A stretch of 64,000 nt of DNA from Rhodoblastus sp963828185 (GTDB lineage: Bacteria; Pseudomonadota; Alphaproteobacteria; Rhizobiales; Beijerinckiaceae). The translations under genes were made by a program, and so were the position numbers. Position 1 is the first letter of the stretch. The number at the start of each line of letters is the position of its first letter. The stretch covers positions 543,453 through 607,452 of the forward strand of contig CAWHDV010000019.1 of the NCBI GenBank assembly GCA_963828185.1, read 5' to 3'. The notes under the pieces are model-generated. The model saw only the letters and a list, made by a program, of their open reading frames with translations, did not search any database and was not told where the DNA came from. Of the stretch, positions 54,254-64,000 are shown in pieces.

Positions 54254-55231
54254 ATGGCCGTGGTGCTCGACACTCTCAATTCGGATCCTCGCAAGACAAA
54301 TGACGAGGCGCGGCCGCGCCATCCCGAGAAGGCGCACCGGCCGGACCAGGCCATCGCGCGCAAACCTGCGTGGATTCGCGTAAAGGCGCCTGGATCGGCC
54401 GGCTGGGCCGAGACCAACGCCATTGTCAGGGCCAACAAGCTCGTGACGGTATGCGAGGAGGCCGGCTGTCCGAACCTTGGCGAGTGCTGGGAAAAGAAGC
54501 ACGCCACCTTCATGATCATGGGCGATGTCTGCACCCGCGCCTGCGCCTTCTGCAACGTCAAGACGGGACTGCCGGGACCGCTCGACGCGGCCGAACCCGG
54601 CCATATCGGCGAGGCCGTGGCCAAGCTCGGCCTGACCCATGTCGTCATCACCTCGGTCGATCGCGACGATCTCGCGGACGGCGGCGCCGGTCATTTCAAG
54701 GCGGTGATCGCGGCGATCCGCGCCGCGAGCCCGGCGACGACGGTCGAGATTTTGACGCCGGATTTTTTGCGCAAGCCGGGCGCGTTGGAGATCGTGGTCG
54801 AGGCCAGGCCCGACGTGTTCAACCATAATCTCGAAACCGTGCCGTCGAACTATCTGAAGGTGCGGCCCGGCGCCCGCTATTTCCATTCGCTGCGCCTGTT
54901 GCAGAAGGTGAAAGAGCTCGATGGTGACATTTTCACCAAATCCGGCATCATGGTCGGCCTGGGCGAGGAGCGCAACGAAGTGCTGCAACTGATGGACGAC
55001 CTGCGATCGGCCGATGTCGATTTCCTGACCATCGGCCAGTATCTGCAACCGACGAAAAAGCATCATCCGGTCGAGGCCTTTGTCACGCCGGATGCGTTCA
55101 AGGCCTACGAGGCCATCGCCTACGCCAAGGGTTTCGCGCTGGTCTCCGCTTCGCCGCTGACGCGCTCCTCGCATCATGCCGGCGAGGATTTTCAGCGATT
55201 GCGGTTGAGACGCCGCGCCGCGCGGCCGTGA
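54254..55231 (+). CDS. lipA: lipoyl synthase
   Basis: This 325-aa radical-SAM enzyme inserts two sulfurs into octanoyl groups on lipoyl domains such as that of PdhB. It shows the auxiliary cluster cysteines (VCEEAGCPNLGECWEKKHATFMIMG) and the radical-SAM motif CTRACAFCNV. SVDRDDLADGGAGHF, NHNLETVP and SSPLTRSS-like ASPLTRSSHHAG are also present. ATG 54254 (MAVVLDTL) has GGAA 7 bases upstream. The position after the pdh cluster is typical. Confidence 0.96.
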   Translation: MAVVLDTLNSDPRKTNDEARPRHPEKAHRPDQAIARKPAWIRVKAPGSAGWAETNAIVRANKLVTVCEEAGCPNLGECWEKKHATFMIMGDVCTRACAFCNVKTGLPGPLDAAEPGHIGEAVAKLGLTHVVITSVDRDDLADGGAGHFKAVIAAIRAASPATTVEILTPDFLRKPGALEIVVEARPDVFNHNLETVPSNYLKVRPGARYFHSLRLLQKVKELDGDIFTKSGIMVGLGEERNEVLQLMDDLRSADVDFLTIGQYLQPTKKHHPVEAFVTPDAFKAYEAIAYAKGFALVSASPLTRSSHHAGEDFQRLRLRRRAARP

Positions 55232-55241
55232 GCGCGGAAAA

Positions 55242-55697
55242 ATGCCGAGCTTTCGCACCAGCCATGTCGTGAAGCATTCGCCGCAGCAGATGTTCGATCT
55301 GGTCGCGGATGTGGAATCCTATCCGCAATTCGTGCCTTTGTGCCAGTCGCTGAAAATCCGCCGCCGCTTCGAGGCTCAAGACGGCGCCGAGACTCTGCTC
55401 GCCGACATGGAGGTCGGCTACAAGGCGATCAAGGAACGTTTCACCAGCCGGGTCACGCTCGACCGCGCCTCGCGAAGAATCGACGTCGAATATGTCGATG
55501 GTCCCTTCAGCCATCTGGAAAACAAATGGACTTTCGCCGACGCGGGGGACGGCTGCTGCCGCGTCGAATTTTTCATCGCCTATGAATTCCGCAGCCGGAC
55601 GCTGGCGGCGCTGATGGGGCACATGTTCGACACAGCCTTCCGCAAATTCGCCTCGGCCTTCGAGGCGCGCGCCGATCAGGTTTTCCGCACGGCGTGA
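55242..55697 (+). CDS. RatA/COQ10-type START-domain protein
   Basis: This 151-aa protein of the polyketide-cyclase/START-like family includes yeast Coq10 (ubiquinone-binding) and RatA: SHVVKHSPQQMFDLVADVESYPQFVPLCQSL, GYKAIKERFTSRVTLDR, GPFSHLENKWTFAD. It follows lipA by 10 bases. In alphaproteobacteria a role in ubiquinone function is more likely than a toxin role. Confidence 0.88.
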   Translation: MPSFRTSHVVKHSPQQMFDLVADVESYPQFVPLCQSLKIRRRFEAQDGAETLLADMEVGYKAIKERFTSRVTLDRASRRIDVEYVDGPFSHLENKWTFADAGDGCCRVEFFIAYEFRSRTLAALMGHMFDTAFRKFASAFEARADQVFRTA

Positions 55698-55787
55698 AGG
55701 TTTCTGTTTTAGCGCGTAGTAAAGAGCCAGCGCAGTCGCGATTTGGGCACTATCCAGAATTTTGGACGATCCCGTGAGGACCCCTGC

Positions 55788-57461
55788 TCAAATTCTTGCA
55801 CCTTGACGGACCTGGTCCGAAACGGGGCGCGTTTCGCGCGTCGCCGTCTGCGGCAAAGCTTCGTACAAGTCGAAGCTTCCATCCGCCAGTTCGTAGCGCC
55901 GGAGCCGTCGATATCCTGCGCTGAGCGCACGATCCGCCATACCCAAGCTCTCAGCGATATGGCATCCGCGGTTTTGGTCAGGTTGCGGCGGCACGACAGC
56001 GAAGCGCCGCACGACAACGAAGCGCGATCTCGCCGACAACGCGTCGTTGAGGGCTGTTTCGCCCGCTCCGGGGAATGTGCAGGTGAGGTGCATCGGGTGG
56101 AAAAAAGCAGTCGGCGGATGCAAGCCGGTCAAGGAATAGAGTTTCAGGCCATCGGCGAGGACCAGCAAGCGGTCCCCGGGTGATTTGCGCGCGTTGATGG
56201 CGGCTGCGACCTGATCGATGGCCGGGCTGTAACGATCAGGCCAGTCGCCCAGACAGGGAGCGAGCGCGATCAGGACGGCGCCAAAAACCAAGGCGAGGCG
56301 CTTGTTAGGCGTGTCGGCGCGTTGCGATTGCGTGTCGGCCACGGCCACCAGACACGCCAAAAGCAGAGCCGGCGGCATGACTGGCGAGAAATACATAACG
56401 CTTACCGAGCGCTGCAAGAGGGCCGTCGCGACGCTCGCGGCCAACCACACGCCCAGAAGGGGCATTTGCGTCTCGGTCAATCGACGGCGAATCGTATCGG
56501 ATCGAACAAGAGCGAGGCCGGCCAGAACGGCCGCCGGAAGAAACAGCCTGACTTGCAGAGCGAAAAGCACCAAGCCGTCGATATAGTCGAACGGCGCCGG
56601 GCCGCCGGCGGACCTCGCGAATCCCTTTACGACGACAGCGTCCATGAGGGCATAGGCTGCGGAGTGAGCAGCGAAATATGCGAGAAAGGCCAATGTCGGC
56701 AGGGCGGCCAATATTACATATGTGACGCCGACCGCCACGCGGCGCCCCGCGGCGCGATCCGAGGCGACCAACATGCAAAACAGGGCGAAACCTTCGATGG
56801 CGGACGTCTGCTTGATCGTGAAGGCGCAGCCCAAACACAGGCCGGCAATGGCGACCGCCCGGAGATTGTCGCCGCCGGCTCGCGTGGCTGCGAAAAAACC
56901 GAAAACCGTAAGCGCGACGAAAGGCGCGTAGCCGACGTTGTTGCCGTGGTAACAGAGCTCGGAAAAAGCCAGAAACATTACGCCCGCCCAGGCGCCAGCG
57001 CTCGTGGCGCCCATGCGCCGACCGATCAGATACATTCCGAGCGCCACGGCCGTCTCGGCGAACACCTGAACGCCGTTGATGGTGAAAGAACTATAGCCGA
57101 AAACAGCTTCCGCCAATGCGACGAGCGCAAACAGGCCCGGCGGCTTCACATCGAATGCGCCCACGTAAGGAATTTGGCCCTCCAGCCAGAGCTTTCCGAC
57201 TTCGGCGTAAAATGCGCTATTTTGCGCTTCCATGTCGTAGGTGAAGGCCCGCAGGATGCCGGAAAGACACAATGCGAAAACCACATAAGCGGCAGCCATC
57301 GCGCGCGGCAACTCGGCGGCGTCCCGAAATCGCCTTCGATCGAGCCGGCCGTGCGCGACGGGGCGTACCGCAGGCGGTGCGCTGACCCTCCGCGTCGTTG
57401 GCGTGACTGAACCGGAAAATTCGGAGCAGCCCGTTTTTTCCACAGCCGCGATTGCTGTCAT
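55788..57461 (-). CDS. GT39-like polytopic membrane glycosyltransferase
   Basis: This 557-aa protein has about a dozen hydrophobic segments and an early acidic loop (TYDMEAQNSAFYAEVGKLWLEGQIPYVGAFDVKPPGLF) resembling the ArnT/PMT family, which uses polyprenyl-phosphate sugars. A soluble C-terminal part includes LLVLADGLKLYSLTGLHPP. The substrate is unknown; it may be an envelope glycan. It stands alone between ratA and the dsbA-like gene. Confidence 0.78.
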   Translation of the reverse strand: MTAIAAVEKTGCSEFSGSVTPTTRRVSAPPAVRPVAHGRLDRRRFRDAAELPRAMAAAYVVFALCLSGILRAFTYDMEAQNSAFYAEVGKLWLEGQIPYVGAFDVKPPGLFALVALAEAVFGYSSFTINGVQVFAETAVALGMYLIGRRMGATSAGAWAGVMFLAFSELCYHGNNVGYAPFVALTVFGFFAATRAGGDNLRAVAIAGLCLGCAFTIKQTSAIEGFALFCMLVASDRAAGRRVAVGVTYVILAALPTLAFLAYFAAHSAAYALMDAVVVKGFARSAGGPAPFDYIDGLVLFALQVRLFLPAAVLAGLALVRSDTIRRRLTETQMPLLGVWLAASVATALLQRSVSVMYFSPVMPPALLLACLVAVADTQSQRADTPNKRLALVFGAVLIALAPCLGDWPDRYSPAIDQVAAAINARKSPGDRLLVLADGLKLYSLTGLHPPTAFFHPMHLTCTFPGAGETALNDALSARSRFVVVRRFAVVPPQPDQNRGCHIAESLGMADRALSAGYRRLRRYELADGSFDLYEALPQTATRETRPVSDQVRQGARI

Positions 57462-57867
57462 TGATATAACTCTCCGCCCGGCGCACGCGTGAGCGCTCGT
57501 CAGGTAACTATAGGTCCAGGCCCCTTAATATTCGCTTATTGGGCGGCGCGGTTTCGACGGGCTAAGCGACGGAGATCATGAAATTTGTTCGACCTGAAAC
57601 CGGCCTCCCTATGGGCCCTCGCCGCGCCGCCAACCCCGCAATGCGCGCGATGTCGTCACTACGCAGTCGTCTGCAATTGACAAACTGGCCGCCGCATCAA
57701 TTCCGTCGCCGATTTGGTTCGGGGTCGCGGCATCAACGGGATTGGCGCCGCGATCATCCATCGTGTGACGCCGCTGACGCCCTCGGGTCGTCAGCGGAAA
57801 ATCAAACCTAGCCGCCGCTATCCACTTTGCTTGAACCGAAGGCGCGCGAAGTGAATGCGCTCGCCGA
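57462..57867. other. gene-free stretch upstream of the GT39-like gene
   Basis: It contains a 9-bp perfect hairpin, CCGCTGACG (57771-57779) with CGTCAGCGG (57789-57797), but without a T run on either side. The 77-aa open frame at 57578 has composition unlike its neighbours' proteins and I do not count it as a gene. Confidence 0.4.
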
Positions 57868-58632
57868 TCAGCAAACGGTCTTGCCGCACTTGCCGAGCGA
57901 ATCGACCTTGGATTTCAACTGCGCCAGTCCGACCGCGCCGACCACCGCCTCGTCGCCCACGACATAGGATGGCGTGCCCGTCAGGTTGAGCTGGTCGGCC
58001 ATCTTCATGACGTTTTCGATGCCGGCGTGGATCGAAGGATCCTTCGAGTCCCGTTCAAGCTTGTCCATGTCGAGCCCCATTTCCTTGGCGACGGCCAGCG
58101 CCTGTTCGCGACCGACCGGGCCGTGGGTGGACAAGAGTTTCTGATGGAATTCAAAGAATTTCTCGCCGGACATCTGCTTGCGCGCGGCGGAGGCGACGCG
58201 GGCGGCCTCGACCGAATTGGGGCCGAGCACCGGAAAGTCCTTCAATACGACGCGCAGGTCGGGTTCTTCCTTGACGAGGCTGACGAGATCGCCGAGCGCG
58301 CGTTTGCAATAGCCGCAATTGTAATCGAAGAACTCGACCAGCGTGACCTTGCCCTTGGGATTGCCGATCACCGCCTGGAACGGCGAATTGTAGAGATCCT
58401 GCTTGTTGCCGGCGATGGCGACGCTGCGCAGGTTGTCTTCCTCGGCCTGCTGCTTCTTTTCCAGCTCGACGGAGACTTCGCGCAAAACTTCGGGATGCGC
58501 GAGCAGATAGGCATGGACGATTGTTTCGATTTCGCTTTTCTGCGCGGTGTTGAATTGCGCGCGGGCGGGCAGGGCGTAAGCGGCGAAACCAAGGGCGGCG
58601 ACGAGAATAGCCTTGCTGCGGCGATCGAACAT
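57868..58632 (-). CDS. DsbA-family periplasmic thiol:disulfide oxidoreductase
   Basis: This 254-aa exported protein has a signal peptide (MFDRRSKAILVAALGFAAYALPARA), an N-terminal helical segment (AHPEVLREVSVELEKKQQ) as in Com1/BdbD-like proteins, the active site FFDYNCGYCKRAL, and the cis-Pro loop TGTPSYV. A C-terminal CGKTVC pair adds two extra cysteines. ATG 58632 has GGAG 6 bases upstream; a TTG at 58638 is less likely. Confidence 0.9.
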   Translation of the reverse strand: MFDRRSKAILVAALGFAAYALPARAQFNTAQKSEIETIVHAYLLAHPEVLREVSVELEKKQQAEEDNLRSVAIAGNKQDLYNSPFQAVIGNPKGKVTLVEFFDYNCGYCKRALGDLVSLVKEEPDLRVVLKDFPVLGPNSVEAARVASAARKQMSGEKFFEFHQKLLSTHGPVGREQALAVAKEMGLDMDKLERDSKDPSIHAGIENVMKMADQLNLTGTPSYVVGDEAVVGAVGLAQLKSKVDSLGKCGKTVC

Positions 58633-58741
58633 GGACAACTCCGAGGGAAAAATCTAACGCTGCTTATGCACTAAAACGTGCTTGGGGTCGAATTGCGGCG
58701 CAATTTTGCCGCTCCTGAATTGTTGCAGCAGGAAACTGGCT

Positions 58742-59914
58742 TTGACGTTCGCCGATATCAAGAAACTCGCGCCGGCGCGGCGCGCCGCCATCGCGCCGTT
58801 CATCGCCATGGACGTGAAGCGCGAATCGACGCTGCTGGAGCGGGCGGGCGAGCGAATCATCCACATGGAGGTGGGCGAACCCAGCGCGCCGCCGCCAGGC
58901 CGCGTGCGCGAGGCGGCGATCTCCGCGCTTGGCGGCGGCCCCGTCGGCTACACCGACGCGCTCGGCCTCCTCTCGTTGCGCCAGCGCATCGCCCGCCATT
59001 ACCGAGACGCTTACGGCATTGCGCTCGATCCGCAGCGGGTGGCGATCAGCACCGGCTCGTCCGGCGGCTTCATCATGGCCTTCCTCGCTTTGTTCGACGC
59101 CGGGGCGAGGGTGGCGATTCCCTGTCCCGGCTATCCGGCCTATCGCAATATCTTCCACGCGCTGGACATCGAGACGGTGGATGTGCGCGTCGATGCGAGC
59201 AACCGTTTCGCCATGACGGCGGCTGCGCTGAGGGAAACGCACGCCGAGCGCCGGCTCGACGGCGTGCTGCTGATGAGCCCGGCCAATCCCACCGGCGCGA
59301 TGATGGACGACGAGGGCCTGCGCGAGATCGTCGCGTTTTGCGACGCCAATGGCGTCAAGCTGATTTCCGACGAAATCTACCACGGCCTGACCTATGCGCG
59401 GCCGGCGCAAACGGTTTTGGCCTTTTCCGACCGGGCGGTGATCGTCAATTCCTTCTCCAAATATTATTGCATGACGGGCTGGCGTATCGGCTGGCTGGTC
59501 GCGCCGCCTGAACTGGTGCGGCCGATCGAACGGCTGCAGCAATCGCTCGCCATATCGGCTCCAACCCTGTCGCAGATCGGCGCCGAGGCCGCTTTCGATT
59601 CGCTCGAAGAGCTGGAGGCGGTGAAGGCGGGGTATCGGCGCAACCGCGAAATTTTGCTCAATGGCCTGCCGGGGCTCGGCCTCGGCGATCTCGCGCCGGC
59701 CGACGGCGCTTTTTATCTGTACGCCGACATCAGCCGATTCTCGGATGATTCGACCGCCTTCTGCCATGACCTTTTGCACCGCGCCGGCGTGGCGGCGACG
59801 CCGGGCGTCGATTTCGATCAGGCGCAGGGTCATCTGTCGCTGCGCCTGTCTTATGCGGGCGCGGAAGCCGAGATGCTCGAGGCGCTCAGGCGGCTGAAGC
59901 GGTTTTTGGGGTGA
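58742..59914 (+). CDS. class I/II pyridoxal-phosphate aminotransferase
   Basis: This 390-aa fold-type I aminotransferase has IHMEVGEPSAPPP, VGYTDALGLLSLRQRIARHY, SPANPTGAMMDDEGLREI, LISDEIYHGLTYA and the PLP-lysine motif SFSKYYCMTGWRIGW. I chose TTG 58742, with AGGA 9 bases upstream and the family-like start TFADIKKLAPARRAAIAPFIAMDV; the frame is open to 58682. The substrate amino acid is not determinable. Confidence 0.88.
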   Translation: MTFADIKKLAPARRAAIAPFIAMDVKRESTLLERAGERIIHMEVGEPSAPPPGRVREAAISALGGGPVGYTDALGLLSLRQRIARHYRDAYGIALDPQRVAISTGSSGGFIMAFLALFDAGARVAIPCPGYPAYRNIFHALDIETVDVRVDASNRFAMTAAALRETHAERRLDGVLLMSPANPTGAMMDDEGLREIVAFCDANGVKLISDEIYHGLTYARPAQTVLAFSDRAVIVNSFSKYYCMTGWRIGWLVAPPELVRPIERLQQSLAISAPTLSQIGAEAAFDSLEELEAVKAGYRRNREILLNGLPGLGLGDLAPADGAFYLYADISRFSDDSTAFCHDLLHRAGVAATPGVDFDQAQGHLSLRLSYAGAEAEMLEALRRLKRFLG

Positions 59915-59931
59915 GCGCAAGCCGCTGGCCT

Positions 59932-59956
59932 CCCTTCTCCCCTTGCGGGAGAAGGG
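59932..59956. terminator. hairpin between convergent aminotransferase and tyrS genes
   Basis: The arms CCCTTCTCCC (59932-59941) and GGGAGAAGGG (59947-59956) form a perfect 10-bp stem with a 5-base loop. It also belongs to the dispersed 'TTGCGGGAGAAGG' Rhizobiales repeat type. It lies between two convergent stops and may end transcription both ways, although no T run is present. Confidence 0.5.
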
Positions 59957-59983
59957 ACAGCGCCCCCTGCGCGGCTGCCGCCA

Positions 59984-61244
59984 TCACTCTGGCTTCAGCA
60001 GCACATGCTTCTTCTTGCCGGCCGAAAGCTTGGCCACGCCTTCTTGCGCGAAATCGGCCGCGCCGAGCACGTATTTCTCGTCCGTCACCGTCGCGTCGTT
60101 GAGTTTTAAGCCGCCGCCCTTGATCTGGCGCCGCGCCTCGCCGGTCGAGGGCGTCAGCCCGGCCTTCACGAAGGCCAGGAGCACGCCGAGCCCGGCGGCG
60201 ACTTCGCTTGAAGCGATGGAGACGGTCGGCAGGCTCTGCGCCAGGACGCCTTCTTCAAAGGTCTTGCGCGCCGTCTCCGCGGCGGCCTCGGCCGCCTTGG
60301 GGCCGTGCAGCAAGGCGGTCGCCTCATTGGCCAGCACCTTCTTCGCCTCGTTGATTTCGGCGCCGTGCAGCGACGCCAGCAGGTCGATCTCGTCGAGGGG
60401 CAGCGTCGTGAAAAGTTTCAGAAACCGCGCGACGTCGGCGTCTTCCACGTTGCGCCAGTATTGCCAGTAGTCGTAGACCGGCAGCATGTCGGCGTTGAGC
60501 CACACCGCGCCGGCGGCGGTCTTGCCCATCTTGGCCCCGGACGCCGTGGTCAGCAGCGGCGAGGTGAGGGCGTAAAGCTGCGGCGTGCCCATGCGGCGGC
60601 CCAGGTCGAGGCCGGTGACGATATTGCCCCACTGGTCCGAACCGCCCATCTGCAACAAACAATCATGGCGTCGGTTCAGCTCAACAAAGTCATAAGCTTG
60701 TAGGCACATATAATTGAATTCAATGAAAGAAAGCTCGTGCTCACGTTCCAGGCGAAGTTTGACCGAATCCATCGCCATCATGCGGTTGACGGAGAAATGC
60801 CGCCCCACGTCGCGTAAAAAATCGATGTAGTTGAGCTTGCACAGCCATTCCGCGTTGTCGCTCATCACAGCGTCGGTCTTGCCGGGGCCGAATTTGAGGA
60901 ATTTCTCGAAAATCTTCTGGATCGACAGCTTGTTCGAACTCGATCTGCTCGACCGTCAGCATTTTCCGGCTTTCGTCTTTGCCGGAGGGGTCGCCGACCC
61001 GCGTCGTGCCGCCGCCCATCAGCGCGATGGGCTTGCCGCCGCTCTGCTGCAGCCAGTGCAGCATCATGATCGGCAGCAGCGAGCCGACATGCAGCGAGGC
61101 GGCGGTGCAGTCAAAGCCGATATAGGCGATGAGGTCGCCGGACAAAGCCTTCTGGTCGAGTCCTTCCAGGTCCGAGCACTGGTGGATGAAGCCGCGATCG
61201 GTGAGCGTGCGCAGAAATTCGGATTTGGGCTGGAAGTCGGTCAT
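59984..61244 (-). pseudogene. tyrS: tyrosyl-tRNA synthetase, single frameshift
   Basis: This charges tRNA-Tyr and is normally essential. The N-terminal frame (MTDFQPKSEFLRTLTDRGFIHQCSD) includes YIGFDCTAASLHVGSLLPIMML and VGDPSGKDESRKMLTVEQIE. The other frame resumes NKLSIQKIFEKFLKFGPGKTDAVMSDNAEWL and runs through QMGGSDQWGNIVTG, KMGKTAAGA and a C-terminal S4-like domain. Removing one base near 60935 yields 419 aa, the normal length. ATG 61244 has GAGGA 7 bases upstream. Because the gene is normally essential and nothing else is degraded, I think a sequence error is the best explanation. Confidence 0.88.
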
Positions 61245-61308
61245 CTTGTCCTCGCTGGCGCGAGGTTTAGTTTTTAAGGGCCTTTCGCGCAAGGTCCGCG
61301 CAAACACT

Positions 61309-61729
61309 TCATTCGCCGATGATCTTCACCAGCACGCGCTTGCGCCGCCCGCCGTCGAACTCGCCGTAGAAAATCTGCTCCCACGGCCCGAAATCGAGCT
61401 TTGCCGCCGGTGATCGCCACCACCACTTCGCGGCCCATGACCTGGCGCTTCATATGCGCGTCGGCATTGTCCTCGCCGGTTCTGTTGTGGCGGTAGCCGG
61501 ACACCGGCTCGTGCGGCGCGAGCTTTTCCAGCCACGCTTCGTAATCGTGATGCAGCCCGCTTTCGTCGTCGTTGATGAAGACGCTGGCGGTGATGTGCAT
61601 GGCGTTGACCAGCACGAGTCCCTCGCGCACGCCGCTCTCGCCGAGCGCCGCTTCGACCTGCGGCGTGATGTTGACAAAGGCGCGCCGGCCCGGCGTTTCG
61701 AACCACAGTTCCTTGCGATGGGATTTCAT
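61309..61729 (-). pseudogene. YjbQ-family protein, single frameshift
   Basis: This is a member of the YjbQ/UPF0047 family (secondary thiamine-phosphate synthase-like). The first frame MKSHRKELWFETPGRRAFVNITPQVEAAL runs to MGREVVVAITGGK. The second gives LDFGPWEQIFYGEFDGGRRKRVLVKIIGE and a stop at 61309. Removing one base from the T3 run 61400-61402 restores 139 aa, the family length. ATG 61729 has AGGAG about 5 bases upstream. It lies 64 bp upstream of tyrS on the same strand. Confidence 0.83.
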
Positions 61730-61879
61730 GCGGGCTCCTGGCTTTGGCGGCTCATCCACTTTGCCAATATTAGAACATGATCAGGCGCATTTCATCGCCT
61801 GGTGCGCGTCGGGCGACCGGCGCGCCGGCTTTTCCGCGCTCCGCGCCGCGAAGAAATCGCTTTGCAGGTCAAAAAACAA

Positions 61880-61909
61880 TTGACTGCTTCGAACTCGCGA
61901 CCCTATACA
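61880..61909 (+). promoter_or_regulatory. sigma-70-like promoter for the rpsL-rpsG-fusA operon
   Basis: TTGACT (61880-61885) and TATACA (61904-61909) are separated by 18 bases, a good housekeeping promoter match in this GC-rich genome. It implies an rpsL leader of roughly 315 bases. Confidence 0.6.
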
Positions 61910-62078
61910 TCGCGCCACTCAGACAGGCCGTAGACGGGCATGTTTTCTGGCGCCGAGCCGGAAACCCAAGCAGTCTAAACGCTGTCGACCAGCATTACGA
62001 CTTGAACAGTCATCCGATTCCCCCCGGGGAATCGTTTATCGACACGAACGGCGCCAAGGCGTTGATCCTCTGTCTTTT

Positions 62079-62117
62079 AGCGCCGGAAGCCCTTTGGGCT
62101 GAGGGCGCTGTTTGTTT
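62079..62117 (+). promoter_or_regulatory. structured hairpin in the rpsL leader (possible attenuator)
   Basis: AGCGCC (62079-62084) pairs with GGCGCT (62104-62109), enclosing an inner AGCCC-TTT-GGGCT stem; TTTGTTT follows at 62111-62117. The layout resembles a terminator within a leader. The rest of the 61730-62232 gap contains another palindrome, GATTCCCC/GGGGAATC, at about 62018-62035, and no gene. Confidence 0.4.
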
Positions 62118-62232
62118 CGTCACGAGGACCCCGGCCGTCAGGTCGCGGGATTTCGGGCGGGGCGGCCGGGCCGGCGGGCAATCGCCGGCTACGGGAAAAA
62201 CCGATTCACTATTCGCTTCGGAAGGGCGATGG

Positions 62233-62604
62233 ATGCCGACAATCAGCCAGTTGATCCGCAAGCCGCGGCAACCGAAAACCTATCGTGAGAAAGCCCGCCA
62301 TCTGCAGGCCAGCCCGCAGAAGCGCGGCGTCTGCACGCGCGTTTACACGACCACGCCGAAGAAGCCGAACTCGGCGCTCCGCAAGGTGGCGAAGGTTCGC
62401 CTCACCAACGGCTTCGAAGTCATCGGTTACATCCCGGGCGAAGGCCATAACCTGCAAGAGCATTCCGTGGTCATGATCCGCGGCGGCCGCGTCAAGGATT
62501 TGCCCGGCGTGCGCTACCACATTCTGCGCGGCGTGCTTGATACCCAGGGCGTCAAGGACCGCAAGCAGCGCCGTTCGAAGTACGGCGCGAAGCGTCCTAA
62601 GTAA
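62233..62604 (+). CDS. rpsL: 30S ribosomal protein S12
   Basis: This 123-aa decoding-centre protein is MPTISQLIRKPRQPKTYREKARHLQ...KYGAKRPK. Lys43 (TTPKKPNS) and Lys88 (RVKDLPGVRYH) are the wild-type residues, so no streptomycin-resistance substitution is visible. GAAGGG lies about 6 bases before ATG 62233. The frame is open far upstream, but the family start is here. Confidence 0.98.
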   Translation: MPTISQLIRKPRQPKTYREKARHLQASPQKRGVCTRVYTTTPKKPNSALRKVAKVRLTNGFEVIGYIPGEGHNLQEHSVVMIRGGRVKDLPGVRYHILRGVLDTQGVKDRKQRRSKYGAKRPK

Positions 62605-62621
62605 GAGATCGAGGAGCGAAC

Positions 62622-63092
62622 ATGTCGCGTCGTCACAGCGCCGAAAAGCGCGAAGTCATCCCGGACGCCAAATATGGCGACACCGTCCTGGCCAAGTTCA
62701 TGAACTCCATCATGTACGACGGCAAGAAGTCGTCCGCCGAACAGATCGTTTACGGCGCCTTCGACATCGTCCAGGCCAAGTCCAAGACCGATCCGCTCGG
62801 CGTGTTCAAGCAGGCGCTTGAAAACGTCGCGCCGGCGATCGAAGTCCGTTCGCGCCGCGTCGGCGGCGCCACCTACCAGGTGCCGGTCGAAGTGCGCACC
62901 GAGCGCCGCCAGGCGCTCGCCATCCGCTGGATCATCTCCGCGGCCCGCGACCGCAACGACAAGACCATGGTCGACCGTCTCTCGGCCGAGCTGCTCGACG
63001 CCTCCAACAATCGCGGCAACGCGGTCAAGAAGCGCGAAGACACCCATCGCATGGCGGAAGCCAACCGCGCCTTCTCGCACTATCGCTGGTAA
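62622..63092 (+). CDS. rpsG: 30S ribosomal protein S7
   Basis: This 156-aa protein nucleates assembly of the 30S head: MSRRHSAEKREVIPDAKYGDTVLAKFMNSIMYDGKKS and RRVGGATYQVPVEVRTERRQALAIRWI. It lies 17 bp after rpsL in the str operon, with GAGGAG upstream of the start. Confidence 0.98.
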   Translation: MSRRHSAEKREVIPDAKYGDTVLAKFMNSIMYDGKKSSAEQIVYGAFDIVQAKSKTDPLGVFKQALENVAPAIEVRSRRVGGATYQVPVEVRTERRQALAIRWIISAARDRNDKTMVDRLSAELLDASNNRGNAVKKREDTHRMAEANRAFSHYRW

Positions 63093-63103
63093 GGAACTCG
63101 ACC

Positions 63104-64000
<897 letters not shown>

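Noticed and set aside
57578..57811. 77-codon plus-strand reading frame
   Set aside because: Composition is unlike a real protein, no ribosome site or family match is visible, and it lies in an otherwise gene-free gap.
61777..62232. In-frame upstream extension of rpsL
   Set aside because: S12 is highly conserved and begins at MPTISQLIRK, with a ribosome site directly before 62233; the upstream part contains the promoter and leader.

Overview
The window is a compact, high-GC chromosomal segment. Gene content and order (fdsGBA-fdhD-fdsD, ntrY-ntrX, dat-hfq-hflX, a pdhB that carries its own lipoyl domain, an Irr-type iron box, Rhizobiales-style extragenic palindromes) point to an alphaproteobacterium of the Hyphomicrobiales. 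A methylotroph-like or Rhodoblastus/Beijerinckiaceae-like lineage is my inference, from the NAD-linked formate dehydrogenase, the OFA-type carrier, the PedF-like cytochrome c and the hydroxypyruvate-reductase-like dehydrogenase. No phage, insertion sequence, tRNA, rRNA or CRISPR was seen.

Layout. 1-6.6 kb: the N-terminal part of a chemoreceptor, a host-attachment protein, malQ, eutBC and a PedF-like cytochrome. 7-7.9 kb: bacterioferritin and its ferredoxin, with an Irr-like box upstream of bfd. 8-15.7 kb: OFA transporter and the fdsGBA-fdhD-fdsD formate dehydrogenase operon, with a perfect dyad upstream. 15.9-25.4 kb: a tripartite RND efflux operon (outer-membrane factor, fusion protein, MdtB-like, MdtC-like). 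25.8-30.8 kb: a lipid A-type acyltransferase, two glycosyltransferases, a 2-hydroxyacid dehydrogenase and a ferredoxin reductase. 30.9-34.6 kb: ntrYX. 34.6-37.5 kb: an apparent insertion holding a small secreted protein, a diguanylate cyclase, a split chromate transporter and an 83-bp tandem array. 37.6-44.9 kb: dat, hfq, hflX, a PAP2 phosphatase, an ABC-F ATPase, queF and eno. 45.4-49 kb: a LuxR-type regulator with a degenerate receiver converging on a FixL-like PAS kinase. 49.2-55.7 kb: a small membrane protein, ftsB, pdhA, pdhB, a DUF5076 gene, a degenerate E2, lipA and ratA/coq10. 55.8-61.7 kb: a GT39-like transferase, a DsbA-like protein, an aminotransferase, tyrS and yjbQ. 62.2-64 kb: rpsL, rpsG and the start of fusA.

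The main points for a second look are these. The E2-like protein of the pyruvate dehydrogenase cluster has Arg at the lipoyl-lysine position and a transposed catalytic His/Arg. An 83-bp tandem element has a conserved core that recurs 15 kb away in the same intra-operon setting with a different hairpin. The FixL-like kinase faces a regulator whose receiver has lost its phosphoacceptor. Several plausible regulatory dyads lie upstream of bfd, fdsG and ntrY. Six genes, including the normally essential tyrS, carry single-base frame disruptions, which most likely reflects sequence or assembly errors; their coordinates should be treated accordingly.
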